From: Notospermus geniculatus
Lineage: Eukaryota; Nemertea; Pilidiophora; Heteronemertea; Lineidae
Reading direction: 5' to 3'
DNA length: 64,000 nucleotides
Assembly (NCBI GenBank): GCA_002633025.1
Contig: NMRB01000209.1
Span: forward strand, 388,389-452,388
Part shown: positions 45,401-55,226 of the stretch, in pieces
How the letters are laid out: each line of letters opens with the position of its first letter
Position numbering within the stretch: position 1 is the stretch's first letter
Position numbers and translations under genes: made by a program
Notes under the pieces: model-generated
Seen by the model: the letters and a program-made list of their open reading frames with translations, nothing else
What the model was told of the DNA's origin: nothing
The model's database searches: none

Positions 45401-46233
45401 AGCAAAACCAGTCGCATGTCACTCAGAAGGTGAGCCGCAACGAACTAAGATGACACCAGAAGAGAATGGAAGAAATAGATTATTTCAGATTTCATAACAG
45501 ACAGACAATATTGAAAGTGACAAACATTTGGTCTCAACCTGCCAAGCTGAGAGCAACATGCGACTGGTTTTGCTGTGGAGGGTCACATTTCGTTGTGATA
45601 TTACATGGTGTTGAACTGACGTCATTTTTGCACGAACGGTCGTTTCAATTTCTTTGCAGGATGGTCATGAGATCTGTTTTGTCGGTGATGAGGCATTCCG
45701 CGAATTGAGTCAAACTGACCCAGCTGCCAATAAGCTCCTTGATGAGGTATGTAAATGGTGTCAATAGCTATACCCGGTACTTCCACCTATTCTAAAACCC
45801 CGTGTTTTTTGGAGACCGGTCTCTTCGCCGTGTGTCGAAAAAAGTAGCGAGCACTTCCACCTATAAAAAGTGCAAAAAACACGAGGATCTAATAGGTGAA
45901 AGTACAGCTACAATCGCAGTACAGAACAATACAGGACCTTTGCAGGGAACAGGGAAGCCTTGGATTTGATTAGACAAGGAGAGGTACTGCTCACAACAAT
46001 GGGGTAGGGCACTGCTCGCATGTTGTAAAATGTTGGAGTTGTAACTAACTTTGTGAGTTGCTCTCTTTGTAAGCTGGGAAATTCAGCTAGGTAGAACTGT
46101 ATTTTTTGACTGCCAACATCTAGCCAGGTGGAATTAGTATGCATTTGTTCTCTCTATTGTTTTTCAGGCCATTGCTGCTGATAAAAGTGATGAGTGGTTT
46201 GCCAAAAAGGGAAAAAACAAACAAGAAGCATAG
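39471..46233 (+). CDS. GLOD4: Glyoxalase domain-containing protein 4
   Basis: Nine exons seen: 39471–39560, 39785–39834, 41764–41902, 42195–42245, 42544–42623, 43431–43517, 45083–45196, 45660–45746, 46168–46233; 253 residues plus a missing exon, against about 298 in human. The N-terminus [20 protein letters not shown] and the segments [71 protein letters not shown] and [16 protein letters not shown] match GLOD4 closely. The protein has two vicinal-oxygen-chelate domains and is reported in mitochondria; its substrate is unsettled. The expected PYDGKW...GNDF exon is absent from the readable sequence between 39835 and 41763 and would fit in the N run. All other junctions keep frame. Intron 41903–42194 has a GC donor. 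Confidence 0.95.
39975..40164 (+). repeat. TTAGCTCACC family fragment, truncated by gap
   Basis: TTTTTAGCTCACTGGGGTGAGC, then CGTCCGTCGTC repeats, then GATCTGAAACTTGGTACATA, the same phrase as at 26110 and inverted at about 27455. Confidence 0.8.
40165..40630. other. Assembly gap
   Basis: Run of 466 N in GLOD4, flanked by repeats on both sides, which probably caused the break. It probably contains GLOD4 exon 3. Confidence 0.98.
40631..41351. mobile_element. Inverted-repeat element with TTAA ends, about 720 bp
   Basis: Left TTAAAGGGGAACTGACCACT, right inverse GGGGTCAGTTCCTCTTTAA. Inner matching blocks are AATTTCCCGCTCAATTAGTG and the inverse. TTAA at both ends is typical of piggyBac- or Kolobok-type targets; class is inferred. 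Confidence 0.75.
42687..42959. repeat. Inverted-repeat element, family A copy 4
   Basis: Ends TTAAAGCCCCACTGTATTG and CAATACAGTGGGGCTTTAA; best-preserved copy with copy 3. In GLOD4, 60 bp after the LGYSDSQ exon. Confidence 0.9.
42992..43218. repeat. Inverted-repeat element with ATGCCCGTGTCACACTGTCC ends
   Basis: The right end is the exact inverse GGACAGTGTGACACGGGCAT. Subterminal CACCCGATGGCCA is also inverted. It follows family A copy 4 by about 30 bp in the same GLOD4 intron. Confidence 0.85.
44039..44919. mobile_element. Long-arm foldback element, 881 bp
   Basis: Arms of about 200 bp begin ACCCTTAATCAAAAGTAAAT and are inverted at the right. Both sides carry the direct repeat GTACCTTGTAC (44028–44038, 44920–44930). 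The middle has no coding frame. In the intron before GLOD4 exon [11 protein letters not shown]. Confidence 0.85.
45388..45587. repeat. Inverted-repeat element with TGTGACCCTCCACAGC ends
   Basis: Left TGTGACCCTCCACAGCAAAA then CCAGTCGCATGT; the right is the inverse ACATGCGACTGG then TTTTGCTGTGGAGGGTCACA. In the GLOD4 intron before the DGHEICF exon. Confidence 0.85.
45777..45905. repeat. Short foldback element with GTACTTCCACCTATT ends
   Basis: Left GTACTTCCACCTATTCTAAA, then ACCCCGTGTTTTTT; right inverse AAAAAACACGAGGATCTAAT, then AGGTGAAAGTAC. About 30 bp after a GLOD4 exon. Confidence 0.8.
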
Positions 46234-46311
46234 TGCTGTCTTCGTTGAAACTTGAAACATATCGGAATCAAGAACCTATATTTTATTTAAGAGCAATGAT
46301 GCGGTCCCATC

Positions 46312-46317
46312 AATAAA
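46312..46317 (+). promoter_or_regulatory. GLOD4 poly(A) signal
   Basis: AATAAA 79 bp after the stop codon. Confidence 0.65.
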
Positions 46318-46507
46318 AGGTACCTGATCGAATTTGGCCCAGCTGAGTTTTTTTGAAGCTCACTAGGAATATGAAATGGACCCTTGATTGGTCACGATAT
46401 CAAACGTGCGAAATGATTTAGATCTGTATATTATTGGTGCTGCAAATGACAACTTCCAGTGTAAACTGACATGTCATCTGTCGTCGTTTCTTTATTGTTG
46501 CCCTTCG

Positions 46508-47840
46508 TCTCTTATTACCTGATGTAGGACGTCATTCCCTCATGTCCCATATTACCAGATGTAGGATATTTTTATATGTCATGTCATCATGTCCGTTATT
46601 TTCTGATGTAGGATGTGTCGTATTGACATGTAGGATGCGTCATGTCCCTCATTACCTGGTGTAGGATGTGTCATGTCTTCCTGTCCCTTCTTACCTGATG
46701 TAGGAAATGTCATGGCATCATGTCCCTTATTGTCTGATGTAGGATGTGTCATGTCCCTTATTACCTGATGTAGGATGTCATGCCATCATGTCCGATATTA
46801 CCTGATGTAGGATGTGTCATGTCTTCATGTCTCTTATTACCAAATGTAGGATGTCATGTCGTCATGTCCCTTATTACCTGATGTAGGATGCGTCATGTCG
46901 TCATATCCCTTATTGTCTGTTGTAGGACCAGTCATGTCCCTTCTATGACCTGATGTAGAGTGTGCCATGTCATCATTTCCCTTATTACCTGATGTAGGAT
47001 TTGTCATGTCCCTCATCACCTGATGTAGGGTGTGTCATGTTATGTCCCTCATTACCTGATGTAGGAACTGTCATGTTGTCATATCCCTTATTACCTGATG
47101 TAGGATCTGTCATGTCCCTTATGACCTGATGTAGGGTGTGTCATGTCATTTCCCTTATTACNCACTGGAGTTTTCAGTAGAAGGGTCAGAGACTTCTGTG
47201 TATTTTTTTTCTGGGGTCAGCCCTCAGAAGTCAGGGGTCAACCATGGTCAATTCACAACATTGGGTGAATTTTCGTGCGTCACACTGACTCCTGCTGGTT
47301 TTTATTGTGCATCAGACTATGAACTTTGTGCGTATTTGACCCGAGACCTCGGGTCATTGAGAGCCCTGTGTCATGTCATCATTTCCCTTATTACCTGATG
47401 TAGGATCTGTCATGTCCCTTATGACCTGATGTAGGGTGTGTCTTGTCATCATTTCCCGTATTACCTGATGTAAGATCTGTCATGTCCTTTATGACCTGAT
47501 GTACATGTAGGATGAGTCATGTCATCATTTCCCTTATTACCTGATGTAGGATCTGTCATGTCCCTTATGACCTGATGTAGGGTGTGTTGTCATCATTTCT
47601 CTTATTACCTGATGTAGGATCTGTCGTGTCCCTTATGACCTGATGTAGGGTGTGTCGTGTCATTTCCCTTATTACCTGATGTAGGATCTGTCATGTCCCT
47701 TGATGACCTGATGTAGGAGTGTGTGTCATGTCATTTCTCTTATTACCTGATGTAGGATCTGTCATGTCCCTTGATGACCTGATGTAGGAGTGTGTGTCAT
47801 GTCATTTCTCTTATTACCTGATGTAGGATCTGTCATGTCA
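46508..47840. repeat. Minisatellite downstream of GLOD4
   Basis: Units of about 31–40 bp with the core TTATTACCTGATGTAGGAT, then (CT)GTCATGTCCC. In the second half the units pair into a higher-order repeat of about 70 bp: TTATTACCTGATGTAGGATC then TTATGACCTGATGTAGGGTG. A block of about 205 bp at 47162–47366 with an N at its start interrupts the array and is unrelated to it. Confidence 0.9.
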
Positions 47841-48195
47841 CTGCCTGGCGTTGGATGTGTCACATCACCATGCTAAGTGGTCTCAGTCTGATATCAAACA
47901 CTAAGTCAAAAGATGTTCTTTTTATGAAACACATTTATATACATTTATTCACATCTTTATTTGTATACTGACAGAGATCAAATCATGAGCGAGGAAATAG
48001 TAATGAGTTTATGTACAGCTGATAAACCACTTCTATTGCCATAAATAGATATTTTTTGGTATGTACACTTGGGAAAAGGGACAAAATTACACATGTCTAT
48101 AACAGGTGCAACACCTCAGGCAACTAATGGACTATGGAAAAATATATCACAGACTTTGTCAGTCAGTGTCAGTGCTGAGAAGAGTTCAAATGGAT

Positions 48196-48372
48196 CAGGC
48201 GCAGATCCAAGGGGGGGGGCGCACCCGCCGCATGCCCCCCTTTCGGCCAAAAAATCTTTAAAATCGACCGTGAAATTCTGAAATTTGGAGCAAATCATTG
48301 AAATTCACCGCAGATTTCAATGTTTCTAGCACAGTGCGCCCCCTCTTTTCCGAAATCCTGGATCCGCCCCTG
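48196..48372. repeat. CAGG..GGATCCGCCCCTG element, copy 2
   Basis: Ends CAGGCGCAGATCCAAGG and CCTGGATCCGCCCCTG, flanked on both sides by TGGAT. The interior matches 23844–24019 in reverse orientation. Confidence 0.75.
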
Positions 48373-48388
48373 TGGATGCACTCTCGCT

Positions 48389-48547
48389 CAGGCGTGTATC
48401 CACAGGGGGCGCCTCTGCGGGCACTTGCCTCCTATTTGGCCAACAAATCTGTAAACAATTGACCGTGAAATTCTGACATTTGGAGCAGATTTCAACTTTT
48501 CTAGCACAGGGCGCCCCCTCTTTTCCCAACTCCTGGATCCGCCCCTG
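48389..48547. repeat. CAGG..GGATCCGCCCCTG element, copy 3
   Basis: Next to copy 2 in the same orientation, with an internal deletion (AATTCACCGC segment lost). The region 48550–48997 beyond it shows no exon. Confidence 0.7.
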
Positions 48548-49075
48548 CGATGCTGACGTCGGGTATTGGCGCTCGACGCCTGTCGCTAGCCAATTCGATA
48601 TTATCAATATTTTTGATATCATCAAACTTGTTTGATATTGCATGTAATGGCAGAACTCGCCTCAGTTGACGATATGCAGGCTTTTAATTTTCCCATTTAT
48701 ATCCTCAACACCGGTATTGGTTCTGTGTTTGAACTGACCGGTCATCCTGAAGAAATCCTGTCCTCTTAGCATCGCTTGCCTCTTTCTCCTGCACGATGCT
48801 GACAGGTAATAGGTGGAATGACTAGAAATCGCTTGAAGTGACTCCAAATTTTGGTTGTTCTCAAGCCAAGTCCATTGTCAGTTGTCGTTAGCACAGCGCA
48901 GGAAACTCTTGTACCATGATGAGCTGTGCCCTGTATGGGTCTCCGCTGTTGGAGCGTAGTCTGAAGGTGAATAGTGCCAGGCCTTGATACACGATGGCTC
49001 AACTCGTGACGACCAGGTGAACGTCCCCGGGCTGCTGTCGCATTCGTCATGACGGTGATGCATTGCGAGGTATCC

Positions 49076-49269
49076 TCACTGCGAAACAAGAGCCCGACGT
49101 TTCGCACACACTAGAAATTTTTGTGGTGCTAAACTGAGTTTCTGAATTCCTTTTAGGCTGGGTAACTTATATTTCTCTGGTATCACAAATTCAAACTTCT
49201 GTAATAAACACGTGCACACCAGGAGTAACTCCTGTTTCGCTAGCTGTTCCCCGAGACAGTGCCGTTTTC
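49076..49269 (-). CDS. Duplicate P450 terminal exon (distal copy)
   Basis: Acceptor TTTTTTTACAG then GAAAACGGCACTGTCTCG; encodes (G)KRHCLGEQLAKQELLLVC to the stop, 63 complete codons. The protein differs from the proximal copy in the tail (RRALVSQ here, RRAVVSQ there). Splice signals are intact, so it could serve as an alternative last exon of the upstream P450 or be an inert duplicate. It has no other P450 exons of its own. Confidence 0.85.
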
Positions 49270-49370
49270 CTGTAAAAAAAAGAAGAAATGTTCTCTTAGT
49301 ATAAGCATGCCATTTATACTTGTAATACATGTGTGAAGTAGGTGAAGTAGGTTAAGTAGGCTTAAGCCAA

Positions 49371-49515
49371 GCGCACACTTTGCGACAAACCACAATGCGG
49401 TAGGGGTGTCTTTTAAAATCGACTGACCTGGCTGAATGACGACTCGACAGCGTTGGGTCAGTCGACTTTAAAAACACCCCTAACGCATTGAGTTTTGGCG
49501 CAAATGTGCGCCTGG
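49371..49515. repeat. Inverted-repeat element, family J copy 1
   Basis: GCGCACACTTTGCG to the inverse GCGCAAATGTGCGC, with AATGCGGTAGGGGTGTCTTT and GTCGACTTTAAAAACACCCC inside. Other copies are at 49914, 59040 and 63027. Confidence 0.85.
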
Positions 49516-49633
49516 TCGCAAAGCTCCCGAAACGCCGACGCCGTCTATCCCATTACTCAACTCGTGACGACCAGGTGAACGTCCCCGGGCTGCTGTCGCA
49601 TTCGTCATGACGGTGATGCATTGCGAGGTATCC

Positions 49634-52600
49634 TCACTGCGAAACAACAGCCCGACGTTTCGCACACACTAGAAATTTTTGTGGTGCTAAACTGAGTTTC
49701 TGAATTCCTTTTAGGCTGGGTAACTTATATTTCTCTGGTATGACAAATTCAAACTTCTGTAATAAACACGTGCACACCAGGAGTAACTCCTGTTTCGCTA
49801 GCTGTTCCCCGAGACAGTGCCGTTTTCCTGTAAAAAAAAAGAAGAAATGTTCTCTTAGTATAAGCTTGCTATTTGTATACATGTGTGAAGTAGGTTAAGT
49901 AGGCTTAAGCCAAGCGCACACTTTGCGACAAAACTCAATGCGGTAGGGGTGTCTTTTAAAATCGACTGACCTGGCTGAATGACGACTCGACAGCGTTGGG
50001 TCAGTCGACTTTAAAAACACCCCTAACGCATTGAGTTTTGGTGCAAATGTGTATCGCAAGCCGTTCCTGCCATAAATCCACCATGCTGTAATTATTTACT
50101 ACCATGCTAGTAAATATTTTCTACCATGGTAGTAAATATTTCTTACCTAGGTAACAAATATTACTACCATGGTAGTATTTAATTCTTACCTAGGTAATAA
50201 TTATTTACTACCATGGTAGTAATTAATTCTTACCTAGGTAATATTCGAATTATTACCTAGGTAGTATTTAATTCTTACCTAGGTAATAATTATTTACTAC
50301 ATGTACCATGGTAGTATTTAATTCTTACCTAGGTAACAATTCGAATTATCACCTAGGTAAGAATTAAATATTACCATGGTAGTAAATAATTATTACCTAG
50401 GTAAGAATTCGCACTTCCGTTTCCGAAGTACGAATTATTACCTAGGTAAGAATTAAATACTAATGGTAGTAAATAATTATTACCTAGGTAAGAATTAAAT
50501 ACTACCAAGGTAGTAAATAATTATTACCTAGGTAAGAATTAAATATTACCATGGTAGAAAATATTTACTAGCATGGTAGTAAATAATTACAGTATGGTGG
50601 ATTTATGGCAGGGACGGCTTGCGATAAATGTGCGCCTGGTCGCAAAGCCCCGAAACGCCGACGCGAACGTCTATCCCATTGTTCACTGCTCTATTCGGGG
50701 CATCGAACAATGGGATTGGCGTTCGCGCTGGCGTTTCGGGGGCTTTGCGAAAACTCCTATTCTCAACGTAGAGCTCGAAACAGTCTTTACCCAAGACATT
50801 CGGAACGACCTGAGGCGAACTGCTTATCTATCCACTGGGCGGCGCATTTCACCTCGGACACAAGTCCAAGGCAGCCATGTTGTTATCAACAAACCCACGT
50901 GACCGACCGTGGAACTATTTTCGCCGAATTTTGGCCTGCTAAGATATCCAACCTTATTTCCTGGATAAGTTGAGGCATATTATATATAAACTTACCGATA
51001 TGTCACCCGATCTGCCAATTATTGATCAATAACGCAACGTTTTTGTGTGAACTATTTCGTTCATGCGCAGGGTGTGATGAGGCGACCGCATCCAAACCAC
51101 CAGAAACGCATTGAAATCGTTGCGCATTCAAGATGGCTGCCTTGGAATTGTGTCCGAGGGGACATGCGAGTGTCTACGGAAATTGCCGAGCAGTTGCCTT
51201 CGGGAGTTCCGAATGTACCCAAGAATGACGGAAAGACCCGAAGTGTTACGAATGTCGATCGGTCAATATTCGAAATCACAGAAAGAAAAAAAATCTTACC
51301 AATAGAAAATGGAATAAATTGTTCGTGCCGGATGACTTTCCCATCGTCGTCTAACCATCGCTCAGGTTTGAACACGAAGGGTTCCGGCCAGTATTCCGGG
51401 TTCGTGTGAACACGGTAAAGGTTCATGAAGACCAAGGTATCTTTTGGGATGAAGTAGCCGCCTACTGTAGCGTCGCGACTGGCGGAATGGGGTACGCCCT
51501 GAGGTGCTGCGGAGAGAAGTGGAGAAAACGTTGTTCTTATGAAACGAGTACAAAAAGTAACGTTGTCGTAAAGTTAACGTTTATCGTTTGATTTCTTAAA
51601 CTCCCTATTAGTGAGGTTTCGCAAATCTGACGAAACACGAAGTACGAAATACGAAATTCAACTTCACTGTTCACGTCCTTGTGTCGTTTTGCAGAAAAGC
51701 AGCGCAGATAGAGTATCGTACAGTATCGTACTCTATACTCTTCGATTGATCTACCCACCTATATTTGCAAGCCGTAACATCTCGTAAATCGTCGCCGTGA
51801 CGTACGATAGTTTATCCCTCATTTCCCAAGATGGCGTCTTCTCTGTCCCCAGTACTTCGTTGATCTGTTCAAAACACTTGCGCTGTATCTCTGGGAAGTG
51901 AACAAAGTACAGGAGAAGCCACCTCATGCCAGTTTGAGTACTCTCGATTCCCCCTTCAAGCATGCCGCCTATTGTGCGATTGATACTCAGATCTGCAAAG
52001 GAATGGCCAGTCAGTGAGTTCGCGTGGTTTTTTGTCTTGGAGAAATTAGGCCTAGTGAGGTTTCGCAAATCTGACGAAACACGAAGTACGAAATACAAAA
52101 TTGGACTTCATTTCCATGATCTAATGTATTTCAGGAGATGGTTGGTACCGCAAATGTCGCCTGCTGCAAGAGCGTCTTTTTGTATGACGCAAGACCGATT
52201 GAGTTGCGGTGTTGAAATTTAGCCTACCACCCTTTCGTTTCCACTTCGTATGTACGAAGTGGAAATTTAAAAATTCAAGATGCACCATAACTCTCTCGGT
52301 CTTACATGATATGCTATTAAAAGACGCACTGGCAGCAATGACATTTGTGGTAGCAACCATCTGCGGAAATATTACGTCCTGGAAATGAAGTTGAATTTCG
52401 CACTTCGGATTTCGTCAGATTTTGCGAAACCTCACTATTGACACTGTTGCGTCGAAGGGCAGAGCATTTCTCGTGAAAATTTAGGTGTCAAATGTACGAT
52501 CCTGCTGGGGGTTCACAGAGGTGGCAAAAAACGAAAAAAAGCCAAGGCGGCTGAAGTACACTTTTGGTAATGGTAATGGAACACTTTGCGCTTTACCGAA

Positions 52601-55083
52601 TTAAATCGTGGCATGTTGTACGCTCATACTGTAGCTCGTCGTCGTCAACTGCACGGTGAATGCACCACAAATGTTCTTCCGCAACATGATGTTGGAAGCG
52701 TACCTGAATATAGGTCGTTTTCGGGTTCCTTGACTTGCCTCTCAACGAACAAATCCAAGCAGTCGTTCACATTGCCGTTGGTGTGTGATTCCTTGTGTGC
52801 TTGAGTAAATCCATCGATAATATTGTCCATCGTATCTAGCGTCTTCTTCAGTTTGGCGGTCTGTGAATGAGATAGCGCATTGGTCGTGGTGTTCAAAAGA
52901 TAAGGTTGACCAAAAGTCAGGAGCACACCAGGCGATATCGCAAGCGATCTACTCACCACCTACATGTATCTTCTCGCCAGCCACCGCAGACTAGGCGATC
53001 TCGGCTTTGGTATCGTTTGACAATGGGCGAACATCGCTGGCGAGAGTATTTCACGCATCGCTGTCCAGCGCACACCTGGCGTCAACAGCCGATTTTGCTC
53101 GCTTGCGATCAAATCGCTTGCGATATCGCTAGTGTGCTGCAGGCTTAAGAGCACTTTCTCGTCATACCGACACCTTCTAATAGCCACGTTCTCGAACCAG
53201 GGAAATTTCTTCCGTACACTAGAAGTGGCATCCCTGTCTTCAAAACACTTGTTTCTCATCTTATCGTTGGGAGCACCGCAGTACTACCCGAGAATACTTA
53301 CCATCGTGACGGGCCGCACCGCTCCGAGAATCGGCAAGAAGCTCTCGGTCAACGCGATTCTCATGTCATCCAGGAATTTGTAAAGGTAGTGAAGCATCCG
53401 CTTGAACTTGACGTCAGAGTAGTCGTCAAATCTGATTGGTTGAAAAAATAAACAGATTTATAGGGAGACTGACCAAGAATTCGTGTCTTTCTTCTTTCGT
53501 CAGCATGCCGCGGTATAGATGGTTCGAAACCGATAGATCTTGCTGTCAAATTTTCTGCTTCTGTGACGAAGTATCATCCAGGTGCCACGTTTCGGAAATC
53601 AGCACTCGTCTCTCAAGAACCTCGAGTCCGTTTGGAGTCGGCAACCTTCGGAAATCTACGGAGAGTTATTTGGCTTTCCTGAGAGGGCTTCCACAAATGA
53701 CATACCGTTCGCCCAAGCAGACGTTGAACGTGAGGTTAGCAAATGCACACATGGCCACATCGGAACAGTCGAACGGTTCACCACGCGTTGATTCTATCAC
53801 GTCGCAAAGGTGTTTCGCCTCGGTCAGGATGCGCTGTTCGACTTTCTCGGTGCCCACGCCCGCTTCTCGCAGCGACCGGATTGCTGTACGGTGTACGTCG
53901 TCGAAGTCTTTACCATTCGCTTGGCCGAGACCTGTGGATGATGTAACGTGTTGATTAAACTGTCATGCAAGGCAGAAAGGCCAGTGGCGAACCAGATAAT
54001 TCAGGTTTACATTCTCGACACTTCGCAATCCTGCAAATATCGATGGTCTTCTCCAGGGCCAAGCTTGGCTACGGATTATATAGTTCTCTAGAAACATGTA
54101 AAGATGGGGATTATTGTCTGGAAAGCCATGTTTGAAGTCTTTGGTTACGACAGTCAGTGTAAGGATTAATAGGGATGTTTCGCAAATCTGACGAAAAACG
54201 AAGTACGAAATACGCAATTGAACTTCATTTCCATGACGTACATGTAATGTATTTCAGTCGATGGTTGGTACCACGAATAGGCTATCACCTGCTGCAAGAG
54301 CGTCTTTTAGCGTATGACGTTAGACCGATAGAGTTATGGTGTATATTAAACTTAGAAATTTATCTTTCCACGAAGTGGAAATTTAAAAATTCAAGATGCA
54401 CTATTGATAACTCTCTTGGTCTTACATGATATGCTAAAACACGCACTGTCAGCAGGGACATTTGTGGTAACAACCATCTACATAAATACATTACGTCATG
54501 GAAATGAAGTTGAAATTCGTATTTTCGTACTTTGCTTCGGTACAGGCATGTCAGAATGTGGTGTCACGTCACACCAACTAGCGAGCGATGGTGGATTTGC
54601 CTCGTGCAATTTCGACGGGCATGCCACTGGATTGACTAATCTGGTGATAATCACCAAAGAATGCTAAGTCAATCCTGTAAAAGGAAAGATAGTTACCAAC
54701 GTACCTATGCCTTCCACCGTCTCCTTCCACACCTTCAAGCTTCTTGGACGGTCGCTGAACACATCTGACTGCTTCACGAACGCTTCTTTGATGACCTGGT
54801 AGTCATTTAAGAACACCGCCAGGTAGTTACCGAAATACAGCGAGTAGATTGGACCGTATTTCTCTGCCAGTTGATTGGTCACCGCGTAAGGTTCGGAAGG
54901 CCTTGACGCGAACATGAGTAAGTTACCCAGGTATGGCCAAGCCGTGGGACCAGGGGGAAGGTTTTTTCGAGAACGTTCATCCTCTCGTAGCAGCAGAAAA
55001 ATAACAAAGGCTATCGTTGCGAGGCCCACAGTTGCCAAACCTCCCCAGCATTGGGGCAGTAATGATGAAAACCACGCTGCCAT
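49634..55083 (-). CDS. Cytochrome P450, CYP2 clan
   Basis: Seven coding exons in frame: 55083–54705, 53931–53706, 53431–53302, 52860–52704, 51992–51759, 51506–51300, 49827–49634; 508 residues, normal for the family. An N-terminal membrane anchor (about 14–33) and the PPGP hinge (43–46) indicate an ER microsomal enzyme. The I helix has GGIEST (311–316) in place of AGTETT, the K helix ExxR is E368–R371, FKPERW follows at 421–426, and FSIGKRHCLG carries heme ligand Cys449. The C-helix WxxxR is altered: F replaces W and H replaces the usual R, with R one place later. The order and the sequence of the first exon resemble CYP2/CYP1/CYP17 proteins; the subfamily and substrate cannot be told. The proximal last exon is used here because it is nearer; a second copy lies at 49076. 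Introns are packed with inverted-repeat elements. Confidence 0.92.
49914..50051. repeat. Inverted-repeat element, family J copy 2
   Basis: Duplicate of 49371–49515 in the proximal unit, interrupted near its right end by the 575-bp insertion at 50052. Confidence 0.85.
50052..50626. mobile_element. Palindromic foldback element, 575 bp, with 6-bp duplication
   Basis: Ends TATCGCAAGCCGTTCCTGCC and the inverse, flanked by AATGTG on both sides. The whole interior alternates ACCATGGTAGTAAATA and TTACCTAGGTAAGAATTAAA, so it can fold end to end. The matching place in the distal duplicate (49503–49508) has a single AATGTG and no insert. Confidence 0.9.
50642..50752. repeat. Foldback element, family K copy 1
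   Basis: GCAAAGCCCCGAAACGCCGA then CGCGAACGTCTATCCCATTG, with the inverse ending GGGGGCTTTGC. A second copy is at about 61160–61300. Confidence 0.8.
51610..51665. repeat. Family L fragment in P450 intron
   Basis: AGTGAGGTTTCGCAAATCTG, then ACGAAACACGAAGTACGAAA; one arm only of the element complete at 52054–52436. Confidence 0.75.
52054..52436. repeat. Inverted-repeat element, family L copy 1
   Basis: AGTGAGGTTTCGCAAATCTG at left and the inverse ending CAAAACCTCACT-like text (TTTTGCGAAACCTCACT) at right. Inner pairs CACTTCGTATGTACGAAGTG and TCATTTCCATGA.. / GGAAATGAAG. In P450 intron 4. Confidence 0.85.
52923..53139. repeat. Inverted-repeat element, family M copy 1
   Basis: Left GCACACCAGGCGATATCGCA, right inverse GCGATATCGCTAGTGTGCT. 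Interior TCGCCAGCCACCGCAGACTA and GGCGTCAACAGCCGATTTTG. In P450 intron 3; related copies at 57605–57868 and 61068–61135. Confidence 0.85.
54171..54560. repeat. Inverted-repeat element, family L copy 2
   Basis: Left arm GGGATGTTTCGCAAATCTGA and interior closely match 52054–52436, including GCAAGAGCGTCTTTTA and AATTCAAGATGCACTATT; the right arm is decayed. In P450 intron 1. Confidence 0.8.
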
Positions 55084-55144
55084 TCGTACCTGTAAAACAG
55101 AAATCTGTCATGAACTTTCGAGCTGCGCAATTTGTTCCTTCCAC

Positions 55145-55226
55145 CAAATCGAACAAAAAAGTGTTATAAAAAGTGGCCAGGTTATCCAAATCGAACAAAA
55201 AAGTGTTGTAAAAAAGTGGCCACGTT
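55145..55226. repeat. Two-unit tandem repeat, about 42 bp
   Basis: CAAATCGAACAAAAAAGTGT then GTGGCC-AGGTTATC occurs twice in the 5' UTR intron of the P450 gene. Confidence 0.7.

Larger units (their letters stand above)
48998..49555. repeat. Segmental tandem duplication, distal unit
   Basis: 558-bp unit starting CTCAACTCGTGACGACCAGG, carrying a P450 terminal exon copy (49269–49076) and a family J inverted-repeat element. The proximal unit begins at 49556 with only scattered differences. Confidence 0.9.

Noticed and set aside
46837-47019. Minus-strand frame with repeated MTxPTSGNKGxDDM
   Set aside because: Translation of the minisatellite downstream of GLOD4.
50060-50600. CRISPR-like array of regularly spaced repeats
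   Set aside because: The repeats are palindromic ACCATGGT/ACCTAGGT words without unique spacers in an animal gene region; they form one foldback element.
53436-53954. 172-codon plus-strand open frame
   Set aside because: It lies antisense to two P450 exons and an intron, crosses their splice sites, and has no recognisable domain.
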